Assembly (NCBI GenBank): GCA_010015675.1
Contig: ML976978.1
Span: forward strand, 620,790-684,789
Source: Byssothecium circinans
Taxonomy: Eukaryota; Ascomycota; Dothideomycetes; Pleosporales; Massarinaceae
Direction: 5' to 3'
Length of the DNA: 64,000 nt
Below, in pieces: positions 34,710-46,111 of the stretch. The notes under the pieces were generated by a model, which worked only from the letters and a program-made list of their open reading frames with translations, was not told the origin of the DNA and searched no databases. Made by a program: the position numbers and the translations under genes. Every line of letters begins with the position of its first letter. The first letter of the stretch is position 1.

Positions 34710-35420
34710 GAGCTAGTACTGCACGATCGTCTATTTCATATGGTTGGCGAAGGTTGTTTGCGCCATTTTCTTCAGATGGGGGCTGGTGGTACGATGAAGA
34801 TCAGGGATTTTCGGTAATGGGCGCATGTTATGTTACGGAGTGCTTATAACTGATGGAGCGTATAGATTGGAGTTACTTTGTATCTTTGGTTGGGGTCGGA
34901 TTCGGATGGTTGTCAAAGGCTCTTGTATTGCTTTTCACTACATTTCCCACCCTAATTAGTCTTGTCATCATAACTCTTTCAAGAAATTGTAGCCAGCTTA
35001 TTTTTTTGGCTTTTTTACCAGCATGCTCTTGAAGAAGCTGTGATATGTACAGGTAGTTGAGCCCATGGCGAATGTGATGGCGGAAGTAACCAGTCAGGTC
35101 TCTTTCTTGCATCCGTGGGTTACACTTGCGCGGCTGTATCCACGGGTCACACGTCTAGCTAGTCCCTTACCGAGTTTTGAGACACCAAGAGGTTTTGTTC
35201 ATTCTTTGTTCTCACGTCTCAAGGTGGGAACATGCGGTGGATCAGTGCATGATGTCCGGGTTGAAAGGGCAGGCGCGATGAGGATTTAAGTAGACGTCAC
35301 CGACCCCTAACCCGCTCACCATCCGCGCCTGTTCGACTCTTACTACCTCTTGTCTCCCACAGCTGCTCAACCAATATACTCGTTGAATTCTGCGGTCACT
35401 TCAATACACCAACTTCCACG
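34710..35420. other. intergenic stretch
   Basis: Tandem gap upstream of the disrupted CrtC-like gene. Nothing coding recognised. Confidence 0.45.
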
Positions 35421-36630
35421 ATGAATTTCCAACGCCTCTCCTGCCTGCTCGCTCTCGTCTCACTGTCCGTCGTTGGGCTCGAAGACTGCAAGGCCAACAT
35501 CATAACATCCAACATCACCAACGGCAGCGTTGAATTATCCATCAATCCACTCAATTCATTCACGACCGCTGCCCTCACGTCTCTCAATGCTACTGCCTGG
35601 GAGTCGTGGTCATTCACCAGCGTCTCGAATGCGAGCAACGCTGGTGCTACAGTCATATTCTATCGCGACCCTACGCTCATCCCACCAAGTCTCTATGAAT
35701 ACCTGTGGGTCATGCTGGAGGTGGTAGATAATGCGGGAACGAAGGTTGCCGTTACCTACTTCCAGTAAAGCACTATCTACAAGTGCGACAACATTACCAC
35801 AGGACTTTGGACAGGAGATTTGGGGAACGCAACGTTTGAGGTGAAAGGCCAGGACGTCAAGGTCCAGCTTGACATGAGAAGCATTCTGAACGGAGAGGTT
35901 ACTGGGTCATTTAATATCCAGTCCTCCACCCCACTAGTCTCATCAGCCATCGACATGGTTAGTACAGGATTCCCCCATCCCCTGGAAGAACACCACTAAC
36001 GTACTCTTCGTCACTTAGTCACCATACCTTACCTGGGGCCCCGGCATCCTCGCCCCCAACACAACCAGCAATGTGACCATCGCAGATCGTGCAATACAAT
36101 TCCACGACGGCCTCGGTGCAGCGGACCACCTCATTGCGCCCTACAACTGGATATCCATTGCAGAGAAATGGTGGTGGACGCGCTCAGTCATCGGCCCGTA
36201 TACACTCGTATACTGGGAACTTGTCTCCGCCATCGACCATCAAACACATACTATCACCTACCTTTCACAGGACGGAGCTATGCTCTTCCATTCCCGCACC
36301 AAATGTGCCGACTCGAATACTGTCCAGACGGACTGTGTAGCGTTCCAATTATCGTACCTCGCGGGCACTTACGGGAGCTATGACGATAAGAGTACGGGGT
36401 ATGAGATACAACTCCATGGCAAGGAGAAGAGGTGGAGCTTCGAGGTCAGGCATGAGCTTGTGGAGTATGAGTCGAAGGACTCGCAGTTCGTGCTTTCTCC
36501 TATTGCTTTGGACTATGAGTATTCGCGTTTTGTTGATGAGGTGTATGGGGGTGAGATGGGGTGTGAGGTGCGAAGAGGTGTGGGGAGGAGCGAGCAGAAT
36601 CGTGTGAGGAATGGGAGTCCGGTTTTGTGA
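35421..36630 (+). pseudogene. CrtC/AttH-like (fungal Diels-Alderase-type lipocalin) gene with in-frame stop
   Basis: Starts with a signal peptide (MNFQRLSCLLALVSLSVVGLEDC). The frame reads GATVIFYRDPTL...KVAVTYFQ, meets TAA at 35766-35768, and continues in the same frame with STIYKCDNITTGLWTGDLGNATF up to 35957. A 61-nt intron (35958-36018: donor GTTAGT, branch CACTAAC, acceptor CTTAG) leads to SPYLTWGPGI and the family-typical GPYTLVYWELV near the tryptophan-rich WWWTRSV. Proteins of this type include hydroxyneurosporene-synthase-like and Diels-Alderase enzymes of fungal metabolite pathways. The homology runs across the stop, so a nonsense mutation is the simplest reading. Removal by a weak intron (for example GTAGAT at 35723 to AAG at 35783) is possible but costs conserved sequence. 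No biosynthetic cluster surrounds it. Confidence 0.58.
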
Positions 36631-38178
36631 GATGCGGGTGGGAGGGGTTGAGAGGAGTCGAGGGGATGAGGGGAGACGTGTGAAGGCATGTTTTTGAGAG
36701 CAGCACAGGTGGTAGCAGCTTGAGATTTGTTTTCGGAGATTCAAGTGATTTCGGGTATCATGAGGTTTTTCTTTACTTATATCTATTTCAACTACCACCG
36801 GTCATCAATGATAATTTGAATACTAATTAACGACATGCATCGCCCCGTGCTACTCACATGTAAGACACACAACCGTTCAGACAAGATCTTTGCTTTAACC
36901 CTCACTTGCTTTGATATCAATACTAGAGGAGACCTCAGTACCATGTAGATTCATTCAAGCAGCGGTTCGTGAGCGACAACTCCGTCAGCCCCCGTCACGC
37001 TCCCGTTGCCTCCGAGCCATACCCCCAGATACCCAGTAAAACCCAACCCCATCATCTCATCCACCGGTCCTCGACCCCCAAGGCATCGAACCTCTAGTAT
37101 CTATCGTTGAATATCTGACGAGCTCCCCTTGGGGGTTTCGATGCCGCTCAGCCTTTGGATATGTATTTCTTCAAACCAGAATTCGCATAGCATTTCGAAA
37201 TCCCCATGCTAGTGCCCTTTGCTCCACGGTGCGTGGTTATATCGTGGGGTTGGGTCTTACAGCACGACCAGAGCGAGCGAGACCCAACGCATCCCTTAGC
37301 GCTCGCGGCGCGGAAAGTCGTTAGAAAGCATCATTTGTATGATTCTGGCTTAAGGGCGTTATTGGAATTCTGGAAAGACCGGGGTTAACATGACGCGTGC
37401 GTACATAGGAAGTGGAATCCACACATCTCGAGATCTACGCGCGAAATAAATTTTAGAAAAACCTGAATTTGAATGAAGGATTCGATGGTGAGTGTCGATG
37501 TGCCGATATTGAGAACCCTGGATCTTCCGGCATCGTGGGATTAAGGCGGTGCGTAAAGGTGCGTACTGAAATGGATGAAAGAGCAGCCAGCACTTTGACG
37601 TGAGGGGCACGGGAAATGCGAGGTGGCAGACTGTTGAGATGGAGCAAACGGGATATTGAGAGCGACATGAACGTGACAAGACGCAAAGCAACAGACGGGC
37701 GAAAACACTCAATTCCGGACGGGAAATCAACTTCCCCAGAGACCATCGAGGCCCATTACGAAACACAGAGAAAGAAGCACGTCACAGAAGTCAAGCCACA
37801 AGGCAATAAATAATAGGCACGAGAATCAGTTCAGCAGAAAATCCAAATGGGTATATACATCGACCACAGGACCTCTCATTGCTAAATACCCAGCATCTTC
37901 CTTCCCGTCTTGAAAGGGGGGGGGGGGAAGAGAAAACCAAGGATCCCGTCGATATTCAACAACAACAAAACATACACACAAACACAGAGGTCACACCAGA
38001 TCGATCCACGACTTGCGAATCATCCGCTTCAGTCAAACCAGCCGTTGAGCCAGCGACCTATGTGACCGTCCGAGGAACAAACCACACCGAACCACTCAAT
38101 CGAACAGTCCAGTGCATAACCCCCTGCTTCTCCACCCTGTCGTCCCCATTCCACTCGTAACCGTCAGGTCAGTCACGC
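36631..38178. other. convergent intergenic stretch with a G12 run
   Basis: Between two convergent genes. Frames are short and antisense to each other. A run of twelve G lies at 37916-37927, directly followed by purine-rich sequence. No gene called. Confidence 0.5.
37916..37927. repeat. homopolymer run of 12 G
   Basis: Twelve consecutive G on the plus strand, in non-coding sequence; likely length-variable and error-prone in sequencing. Confidence 0.9.
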
Positions 38179-38624
38179 TTACAAGAAGAAAGCAGCAACA
38201 GCGCCGACACCGGCAAGCGCACCGCTGATCTTGAGCGACGAGGCAGCGCCGGTGAAGCCCTCAGGCGGAGCGCTGGGGTAGCCAGTGGGAGCAGCAGTTC
38301 CGGAGGCGACGGGGGCGGAGCCAGAGGGAGCGACGGCGCCCGAGGGAACGGCAGCACCCGAGGGCACGGCGGCGCCGCCGGAGGGGTACGGGGCAGCGGC
38401 CGTGGGGTAGGGGGGCAGCGTTGGGGCGGCGGAGGCCGGGGCCGAGGGGGTGTGGACACCGGCTGGGAGGGTGACGGTCACGGTGGCGGTGACGGCGGAG
38501 CAGACGTCTGGGGGAAGGTTAGCGATGTGAGGTGGGTGATTGGGAAAGAGTGGGAATGTGTACCAGAGGAATCGGCCGAGACGGCAGCGGCGAAGAGAGC
38601 AGCGGCAATGGCGAAGAACTTCAT
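38179..38624 (-). CDS. small secreted Pro/Ala/Ser-rich wall protein, probable GPI anchor
   Basis: Predicted 129 residues in two exons, 38624-38564 and 38507-38179, with a 56-nt intron (donor GTACAC, branch CGCTAAC, acceptor CCCAG) that joins DSS to DVCSAVTATVTVTLP. Signal peptide: MKFFAIAAALFAAAVSA. The mature chain is almost all Pro, Ala, Ser, Gly and Thr with short tandem units of the AVPSG type, and ends in a small-residue omega-like site followed by a hydrophobic tail (GALAGVGAVAAFFL), as in GPI-anchored fungal wall proteins. A single Cys follows the signal peptide. Likely a structural, heavily O-glycosylated surface protein. Confidence 0.82.
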
Positions 38625-40725
38625 TGTGGGAGATTTGTGGGGTTTTGTTGTTTGGAGTATAAACGAGTTGTTGGTGATTAAGTAGATGGGGTGAAGTAAA
38701 GAGAGTGTCTTGGGTAAAAAGAGTGTGAGGTTGTGGTAAAGAGTGGCTACAGTGAAGATACTGTGAATTAAGATCAAATCGTCGATAGATGGATGATGAT
38801 GAGAAGAGGGAAAAGAGAGGGGACAAGAGGGTGAGGCTGTTTATATGGTCGTACATTGATTAGCACGTTCCCGCAATCAATCCTTCCCATGCAGTGGCAA
38901 TGCACCCCTGACCCTGATGGGGACCATGCTGCGTGAATGGGGACGCCTCTGCTTGCATTTTGATTGCATAGATTACCGCGGCGACGACCCTGAACAGGGA
39001 CAGATTCACAGTGAGGGAATTGGAGCGAACGAATGGCTGTCGGGCAAAGGCTGGACCGCGATGTCTTCGAGATTGCGATTGTGCAGGGGAGGGGAAGGGA
39101 ATCCACAACGGCTCGATCCTCCTCGCTTTTGGTCAAATCATAGCCATAGCTCCCGCAGCGATAAGGGAAATTATCCGCAATCGACAGTGATCGCTCCACC
39201 AGCAATCACTTCCCTCTTCCCCTTCATGTTCATATTCACCATCCTAACTCGTGCAGTCTGCCAAGTAACGTCCCCTTCACCACTCCAATTGGCCTGTGTA
39301 ACCGCTCTCTCTCCATCTCCAAGACCGGACACCCTCCCCTTTCGTACACTTAGCAATGCAGCTAGGTATAATATCTTCCCGCTGATATTGCCTCCGCAAT
39401 CAACGCTCCCCTTGTGGGGTGGGTCCTTTGACGCAGGTACCCCAGAAACAGAGCAGGGAGCCCATGTAAATTAGCAATTTTGATAGGCGGCCGACCCGCT
39501 TAGAGGACGTGCACCTGGCGACTCCACACACGGTGACTGGCAGACCCCTGGCTAAACTCCTTCTGTCGTGAAGCCGCCACGTGATGAGCAATGAGCGTGG
39601 TGCGTGGTTCGCAAATGTTTTGAAACGGATGGAGAAATTTCGCCGGAAGATCTTTGATGATGGGTTGAGAATTGAAATTTGAAATTGTGTGTGGGATTCA
39701 ATTGGCGGCCCACGAATCATGATAGTTCGAGCGGGAGACAAACATCAACGTCATTTTGAGATTTGAGATGCCGTGCTCAAACTTCATGATCGCGCTGTAG
39801 CCTGTCTCTGTCGCTTGGGAATAGGAGCGCACCGCGCTGTTAGGCGGTGCCATTCATTGTGCTTGTAACTTGTGCCATCATTTGTGCAACACCGCAACTT
39901 GGAAAGCAGGTCACAGGCGAGGAGAGGGCCGAGAATCGAGATTGATTGATGGACAAGGACAACAGAGCGGTGCGCCCGACCAATGTACCGAGATTGCGAA
40001 TCTTGGGAAAATAGGTACGTACCACGGCGTACCGGTACCTCTCTCTTTCATCTCTCAAGAGCGGCGATCATATGTATTTGTGAGGCGTTTCCATACGACC
40101 CAGACTTCTCTCTCCTCTTCCCTCGCCCCTCTATCTATCCTCGCGATGCCCCCTTCACATCTCGCATGAAAGGCCGTCGCGTCTACAATGCGAATTCTAT
40201 TAACAACTCGCCGGCCAGTCGTCCACCGGGCGTTTGTAGTCTTAGATGACGAACGTTTCCATGCGCGGCGGCGCATTGCGTGCTCGCTGCCGTCTCGGAA
40301 GGCTGTCAGATGAAACGACGAGGCTTGAGCTGCGAGGCTTGTCGGCGTCTTTCTCCCAAGGTCGTCCCTTGTGCAAAGTTTAAAGCCCCCACATCTCTGT
40401 CCAAGCTCTGAAACAACAAAACGCCCGTCCCGCAGACATCGTGTTCGCTAATCTACGAGGCTACGAAGCACGGAGAGCTTAGAAGACGTCAATCATGCGG
40501 AAATAGCAGGAGTTCGAACTGTGAAGACGCTGGGATAACGAGAGAGGTGGGGATGAAGAAGGGGGTATCGGATATTTTTCCCCCTTCCAAAACGCATAGG
40601 TGAAGGCTGTTTACAAGTGCCCATTGTGCGGGCCTGCTCAACTCCGCAACATCTTTTCCAACTCCATAGCCATGATCCAACATGACATGCCGTGATATAC
40701 TTTCTCTCTCCGCGACTCCCGCTCT
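38625..40725. other. gene-free stretch of 2.1 kb
   Basis: Upstream of the GPI-type protein gene and downstream of SEC6. A 185-codon frame at 38917-39474 has no domain, signal or typical composition and overlaps frames on the other strand. I see no gene or element. Confidence 0.5.
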
Positions 40726-43002
40726 TTATTTGACGCGACTCATCATAGTCTCAAACTGCTGCTCCGGATCCAAGACAATAGCGCCCGCTCTCGCCTTGAC
40801 CTCGTTCAACATGCTGCGCTCAAAGTCATCTCTGCACCTCAGCACCGCTTCCACCCACCCGATCTGCAGATCCGGATACATGTATTTGAAGTTCTCGTAG
40901 ACGCCGGGAATGTTCTGCTTGTCTTCGGACAAGAGGTTCAGGAACATTTGGATGACGCGCCATCGTTCTTTGATTTCCGCGCCTGGAGGGAATCTGTTGA
41001 AAAATTCAAAGGCTGTTTGGCAATCGTCTCGGATCTTGTCGATGAAAGGATCGGCCCGCTTGATCTTCGCGCCCTTGTTGCGCACGGCGGATAGGTAGTG
41101 GACGAGCAGTTCATCGGCAAGCTGATCGATCACAATGTCGAATAGAGAGTGGTGAGTGATATCTCGGTAATCTGATACATAATCATCAAACGTCCGTACC
41201 ATTTGCTCCATGTGGCGCTCCGAATACCAGTCTGCCGTGAAGAAGACCTTCAAGACGTCGCGGAAATCAACATAGAAGATGACTTGACACCAGATATGGA
41301 TGCAAGTAGTCGCCAGGTCGACGTAGTTGTTCCTCAGTGAATCAATCTGTGTAGCCATGCTGGGCGCATAGGCTTGCGAGACCAGAGGTGTAATGTCGCG
41401 CTCGAAATTGCCCAGGAATGATACCTGGTTCTCGTCAGATTCGTCGATGCAGATGATCTGGTCGTTCGCGATCGAGATCAGCCACTGCTGGAACCCATCT
41501 GCTCCGTCCAAGTTAGAATTTGCCGCTGCATATGTCGTCCTCTCGGTCTCGACGAGAGTCTGCCACATCCGCTGCCGGGAACTGAGGGCTCGGAACATGG
41601 ATTCGATAACTCCCTCCGCGACATCAGTGCGGTTGCTGTTGGCGGCGACAGAAAGATTTTGGCCCAACATAGTCCACATGTCACCCAAGGTCTTTGTTTG
41701 AAAGTAACCGTCAGCATTTGGCGCCAGCGCTTCCTCGTCTCGCTCTGAAAACATCTTCTTTTCGCTGGCGGAGATTCTATCCATCCACTCTTCGACTCGA
41801 TCGATGATAAGCTGCCTGTAGTTGCGCACCAGCTCGGGAACGCGGTTGTCGACAACGTGGGGCTGTAAGCTCTCTTCCGTAAACCCGAGTTTGGTCATGC
41901 TGGCATAGTACTTGTCCACCCAGTTTATGATATTGAGCAGGTATGGAGCCCCGAGGTCCGGGTTGTCGGCAAGTCCCAAGAGCCAATCGTGCATATGCTT
42001 GTGATATATGTCGACGTACGTCTTGAAGATTTTCCACTTCTTAGGCATCAGTGTCTGCATGCCGAGTTTGACGGTATTCAGATTGTTAAAGTACCACTTG
42101 AACGCCTTGTTCAACTTATCCGGCTCTTCCATAAACTTCTCGTTGGCCTCGTCAAAGTTGGCTTTGCACACAAATTCTATTGACTTGAGGAATTTGCTTT
42201 TGTATCCACGCAGCTCCGTAGACCCTGTTGCTATCGACTTGAAGCGTGCTGCGAGATCTTTGTATTCTCGTTGCGCGTCCTGGAGGGCCTGGGCCTTGGT
42301 ATCTGACTTCTCCTCCTCTTCAATGACGAGCGCCAGTCGGACCACCATGCCGTCATTGCCGGTTTGTACCAATTCAATCAAGTTCAAGCATGCCTCGCCG
42401 ATGTGCTTATCGAACCATTCAATCACATCATCTAGCCGACCGAAGAGATCCTGTACCGTGATTCCTCCTTCCAGCGGCAGGTTTTCTATCATCTCCATAG
42501 AGCCTTCAGAGGCTTTTATCTGCCGGATAGCATTGTCTCTTACTTCACGCAGCTGGGTCAGGCCAAAATGGATCTCGAGAAGGTTGGGCTGGTTCGCGGG
42601 GTCCTCGTCGTCCTGGCCCAGCAGATACTCCAGATTGTCCACCCGTGCTGCGAAGGTGTCGATGTCGCGCTTCATCGTCTCCACATGCTCAAAGTTTTTG
42701 TGCGTCTGCGCTACCAAGTTGATATGCGGGAAATCCTGAATCATGTTCTGGGCCTCTGCACATAGTTTGTCTATCTTCATCATCTCCTCCTTGATCAGAT
42801 TGACGGTCCGTTGGCCATCCGAGATGCTGTTCATGCCCGCCTGCGTCACCTCCAGCTGCTCGCGAAGGCCATGGCGCAGCTGTCCATCGACGGCGGCCTT
42901 CTTGCGCGTGAATTCGGCCTTGAGAGCGGGGATCTTCTCGAGGTCTTCGGGATGCCGCAGCAGCTCCGCGAGCTTGACGGTGGCCGACTCGACATCGGTC
43001 AT
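40726..43002 (-). CDS. SEC6: exocyst complex subunit Sec6
   Basis: One intronless frame of 758 residues from the ATG at 43002. The N-terminal third is coiled coil (residues about 30-110). The middle and C-terminal helical bundles carry the Sec6/EXOC3 pattern, with HDWLLGLADNPDLGAPYLLNIINW near residue 338, RVEEWMDRISASE, QIICIDESDENQ and FFTADWY near 590. Sec6 is a core subunit of the exocyst, which tethers secretory vesicles to the plasma membrane at hyphal tips; its C-terminal domain anchors to SNAREs and the membrane. Length matches fungal homologues. It is head-to-head with DPH3 over 241 bp. Confidence 0.95.
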   Translation of the reverse strand: MTDVESATVKLAELLRHPEDLEKIPALKAEFTRKKAAVDGQLRHGLREQLEVTQAGMNSISDGQRTVNLIKEEMMKIDKLCAEAQNMIQDFPHINLVAQTHKNFEHVETMKRDIDTFAARVDNLEYLLGQDDEDPANQPNLLEIHFGLTQLREVRDNAIRQIKASEGSMEMIENLPLEGGITVQDLFGRLDDVIEWFDKHIGEACLNLIELVQTGNDGMVVRLALVIEEEEKSDTKAQALQDAQREYKDLAARFKSIATGSTELRGYKSKFLKSIEFVCKANFDEANEKFMEEPDKLNKAFKWYFNNLNTVKLGMQTLMPKKWKIFKTYVDIYHKHMHDWLLGLADNPDLGAPYLLNIINWVDKYYASMTKLGFTEESLQPHVVDNRVPELVRNYRQLIIDRVEEWMDRISASEKKMFSERDEEALAPNADGYFQTKTLGDMWTMLGQNLSVAANSNRTDVAEGVIESMFRALSSRQRMWQTLVETERTTYAAANSNLDGADGFQQWLISIANDQIICIDESDENQVSFLGNFERDITPLVSQAYAPSMATQIDSLRNNYVDLATTCIHIWCQVIFYVDFRDVLKVFFTADWYSERHMEQMVRTFDDYVSDYRDITHHSLFDIVIDQLADELLVHYLSAVRNKGAKIKRADPFIDKIRDDCQTAFEFFNRFPPGAEIKERWRVIQMFLNLLSEDKQNIPGVYENFKYMYPDLQIGWVEAVLRCRDDFERSMLNEVKARAGAIVLDPEQQFETMMSRVK

Positions 43003-43243
43003 GGTTGTGCGGCGGCGTTCAATTCGGGAGGTGTGCCCATTATCTGGTGGGAGCGTCGCGGAGGAGTGAAGTGTGAGTGTGAGCGAATAGCCGGTGTCTG
43101 GAACAGCTGCGGTAACAACGTTGCGGTTGCGTTTGAGGCTTGGCAGCAGCGGAGGTCGGAAGCAGCTGCCTCCTCCGCCTTTTATTCTTTCTCCGCCCTG
43201 TCACTTTGGAACACTCACACTTCGCTCAACTTCCAACGCAACC
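43003..43243. promoter_or_regulatory. divergent promoter, SEC6 / DPH3
   Basis: 241 bp between the two ATGs. Both genes are housekeeping and must share this segment; no TATA box seen. Confidence 0.5.
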
Positions 43244-43547
43244 ATGGCCGATGACGAACTGAACCTCTACGATGAGATCGAAATCGAAGACTGCTTCTAC
43301 GATGAGACTCTGCAGATATACCACCATCCATGTCCCTGCGGCGACCGCTTCGAGATTTCCATCTACGACATGCGAGACGGAGAAGACATTGCGCGCTGCC
43401 CCAGCTGCAGCCTGATGATACGGATTATATTTGATGCTGTGCGTATTATCCACTCAAAATAATCATCAAATTACTGACTTCACATAGTCGGATCTCCCAC
43501 CTGAATCCAAAGACGACGCTCCTCAGGCCGCTACCGTCACTGCTTAA
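43244..43547 (+). CDS. DPH3: diphthamide biosynthesis protein 3 (CSL zinc finger)
   Basis: Predicted 84 residues in two exons, 43244-43438 and 43488-43547, with a 49-nt intron (donor GTGCGT, branch TACTGAC, acceptor CATAG). The zinc-binding cysteines are in CPCGDRF and [10 protein letters not shown], the four-Cys CSL signature of Dph3/Kti11, preceded by [11 protein letters not shown]. Dph3 supplies electrons to Dph1-Dph2 in diphthamide synthesis on EF2 and is an Elongator-associated factor in tRNA wobble modification. The start codon lies in a CAACC-ATGG context and the length is normal. Confidence 0.94.
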
Positions 43548-43848
43548 TTCGCATGCCACATACCATACGAATCAGCATTCACGTAAAAAGAGGCTGGGGG
43601 CTATACTTGAGCATTATTAGGTCTCGGGAGCTGCTCTGCTTTGCATTTACTGGCGTTGAACGAGGAGTTTGCACCGAAGATACCATGAACCGAGTGAAAG
43701 CATTGTACCACTCATCGGAAATTGATTGTATTTTTCATTCCTTAGAAAAAATACCACGACGAATTTCCCACCCCCAATGGCGCATCACGTTGCTCCATAC
43801 TACCCATACAATTCCATCCCTCAAGCGATTCGCAAAGGCCTAGTCCGA

Positions 43849-44531
43849 TCAGCTCGGAGCATCGTCGTCTCTCCCAAGCTTCACAGCCAATTCCTGCCGC
43901 ACGATCTCCGTCAAAGACGATCCATCGCGCAAATATATCCAGTCTCCCGAGCCACCACCCTCTTTCTGATGCATCGACTCGCCCGAGACGACCCAGTCAA
44001 AGCGCTTCGGTCCCGAGACGGGGGAGCTGAGCCAGATTTGTTTGTTCGGTGGTTGTTTGTTCAGGACGTAAGTGAGGTTCTTAGAGAGGATCTTGACTTC
44101 GAGCACACCGGCCTTGTCATTGTCAGCTAGTCAGACCTCATGGACAAGGAATTAAATAAAATACATACCGAATACTCCACTTCAAGATCAGGGGTCTCTT
44201 CCTGCTTCTGCTCCAGCCGTGCCACCAACTCGTCCAAATACGCATCAGCTCGTTCGTGAAACTCCGACGTCGAGATATCCGTCGGCACCGTAGGCTGGTC
44301 GAGATCTTCACTCTGTCTGGGCGGCGGGTTTTCAGCGTCCGGCATGATGCCCCTGGAATTCATAGAAGAATGAAAGCACCGCGTAGGATCGACAGCATTG
44401 CCATTGCGGCCGTGAAAGACAGGCGCTGCCGAAGCTCTGAGAATGACGCAATTGGCGGGTGTTTGGGCGCGAAGCCGACCACGGAGAGCGCGGCGGAGGG
44501 CAATATTACCGAGGCGAGAGACTGGCTTCAT
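43849..44531 (-). CDS. YFH1: mitochondrial frataxin
   Basis: Predicted 208 residues in two exons, 44531-44169 and 44112-43849, with a 56-nt intron (donor GTATGT, acceptor ACAAG) joining VEYS to AGVLEVKI. The first 60 residues are Arg-rich with few acids ([19 protein letters not shown]), a mitochondrial presequence. The frataxin core is unmistakable: an acidic first helix ([18 protein letters not shown]) and the sheet signature [17 protein letters not shown] followed by PKRFDW, then [17 protein letters not shown]. Frataxin promotes iron-sulfur cluster assembly on Nfs1-Isu1. It is head-to-head with AP-3 sigma over 216 bp. Confidence 0.95.
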
Positions 44532-44747
44532 AGTGATGGTGTTGATGGGCTTGTGTGCGGGTGATGGAGGGTCGGAAGATGGGTTCGTAGAGGAGCGGAG
44601 GAGAGCTTGTTGCCCGTTCAGTTCAGAGAGGGAAAGCTCGGGCCGTTTCCGACGATCAAAGATCCATCCCCCCCGCAGTTTCCCGCAACGAGCTCGACGA
44701 AGGTGCGTCGTGAAAGCCACTACTACACACAACAGCAATAGATAACC
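44532..44747. promoter_or_regulatory. divergent promoter, frataxin / AP-3 sigma
   Basis: 216 bp between start codons, the tightest divergent pair in the window. No TATA element seen. Confidence 0.5.
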
Positions 44748-45450
44748 ATGATCAACGCGGTCCTCGTCTTCAATAACGCAGGCCAACCGCGCCTAACAAA
44801 GTTCTACACACAACTCGTACGCACACGCCGCGCTATTTCCGCAAAGGAAACGAGGAAGGACCTCGAACATGTTCCATCTAACAAAGTCGACAGGAAACAA
44901 GCGTCCAACAACGTCTCATATCCGAGATCTTCACCCTCGTCGCTAACCGCCCAAACTCCGCCTGCAACTTCCTCCCGTACGTACATCCCTAGTCTCTTGA
45001 AGAAAAGAAAAAAAAACATAAAATCTAAATCTACATCGCAGCCTGCCCCCCCTCCTAGCAAACAGCAGTAAATCCTCTACCCCCAGCACCCCCCACAACG
45101 ACACCCCCTCGCTAGTAACATACCGCCACTACGCCACCCTCTACTTCATCATAATCTCGACATCCACGGAATCCCCGCTCGCGCTGCTCGACCTCATCCA
45201 GGTCTTCGTGCAGGCCCTCGACGGCCTCTTCGAGAACGTGTGCGAACTCGACTTGATATTCAACTTTGAGACGTTGCACGCGGCGCTGGGGGAGATGGTG
45301 GTTGGGGGCGTCGTGGTGGAGACGCAGTTGGATAAGGTGGTCGAGGGGGTTAGGGCGCAGGGCACGGTGGCGAAGAGGCCGGTTAATGAGGGGAAGGGGG
45401 GGTTGGGGTTTGTGGGGTTTGGCAAGGAGGGGGTTTGGACGGGACGGTGA
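44748..45450 (+). CDS. APS3: AP-3 adaptor complex sigma subunit
   Basis: Predicted 186 residues in three exons: 44748-44816, 44894-44976, 45042-45450 (introns 77 and 65 nt, both GTACGY donors). MINAVLVFNNAGQPRLTKFYTQL is the universal start of sigma subunits, followed by VQQRLISEIFTLVANR and, after a Ser/Thr/Pro-rich insert (about residues 50-71), VTYRHYATLYFIIISTSTESPLA and LDLIQVFVQALDGLFENVCELDLIFNFE. The last motif is typical of the longin-like fold. The FTLV/SACNFL context points to AP-3 rather than AP-1 or AP-2. AP-3 sorts cargo from Golgi to vacuole. The insert and the Gly-rich C-terminus (GKGGLGFVGFG) are fungal extensions. Confidence 0.93.
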
Positions 45451-46111
45451 GATGGGTTTTCGTCTCGAGGGATGGCGTGGAGCGTACGCGCGATGGCATC
45501 TGAGAGGCCCCTTTTCCGCCCCGCTGCGACGGTGTAGGGAGAGTGGGTGCAGTGGACCTATGCCATGGGTGTCGGCCATACTGTACCAGCCAGCGGAGAT
45601 GATGATATGAAGTGCTTTGGAACCACTGGCTGAGTGTGAATGGAATCCAGTGAATGATAAGACGATATGTAAAATATGAGGATTGTGCTTCAATTCACTT
45701 TTCCCTTCTCTTGCTCTACCCAGGGTATCTAATTACGACTTGTGACTCAGCCTCCATTGCATGCATGCATTCGAATGCCAACGCAACGCCAACGCCAACG
45801 CCCCTTCAACTCGCCATCAAACTCACTACCATCAAAAACCAAGCTTGCCGCTGCTGCCGTCATAAATATGCCCAAAGGCTGACCATGAAAATCTCATCCG
45901 CGGTAAAACTGCAAGGGATTTTCACTTACTCTTGCTCTGCCAGGATCCCAAGAATGTCCTCTCCAGACTCTTCGCCAGGGATGAGCGAGCAATCCTCTGG
46001 TAAAGCTAGCGAGGGTTGTGGCCATGCCGAATGCCTCATGCATGACCGCTCAAAAAAATATCCCATCACAGGCATGCTTGTCAAGTTCAACCATGCCCTA
46101 AAACCCCCACT
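45451..46111. other. convergent 3' region
   Basis: Between the 3' ends of AP-3 sigma and the bHLH gene. A short CAACGC-type direct repeat occurs at about 45780-45800. No gene seen. Confidence 0.45.

Noticed and set aside
38917..39474. 185-codon frame
   Set aside because: Overlaps frames on the other strand and shows no domain or coding-like composition.
42008..42739. 243-codon plus-strand frame
   Set aside because: Shadow of SEC6 on the opposite strand.
45112..45693. 193-codon minus-strand frame
   Set aside because: Antisense to the last exon of AP-3 sigma, low-complexity composition.
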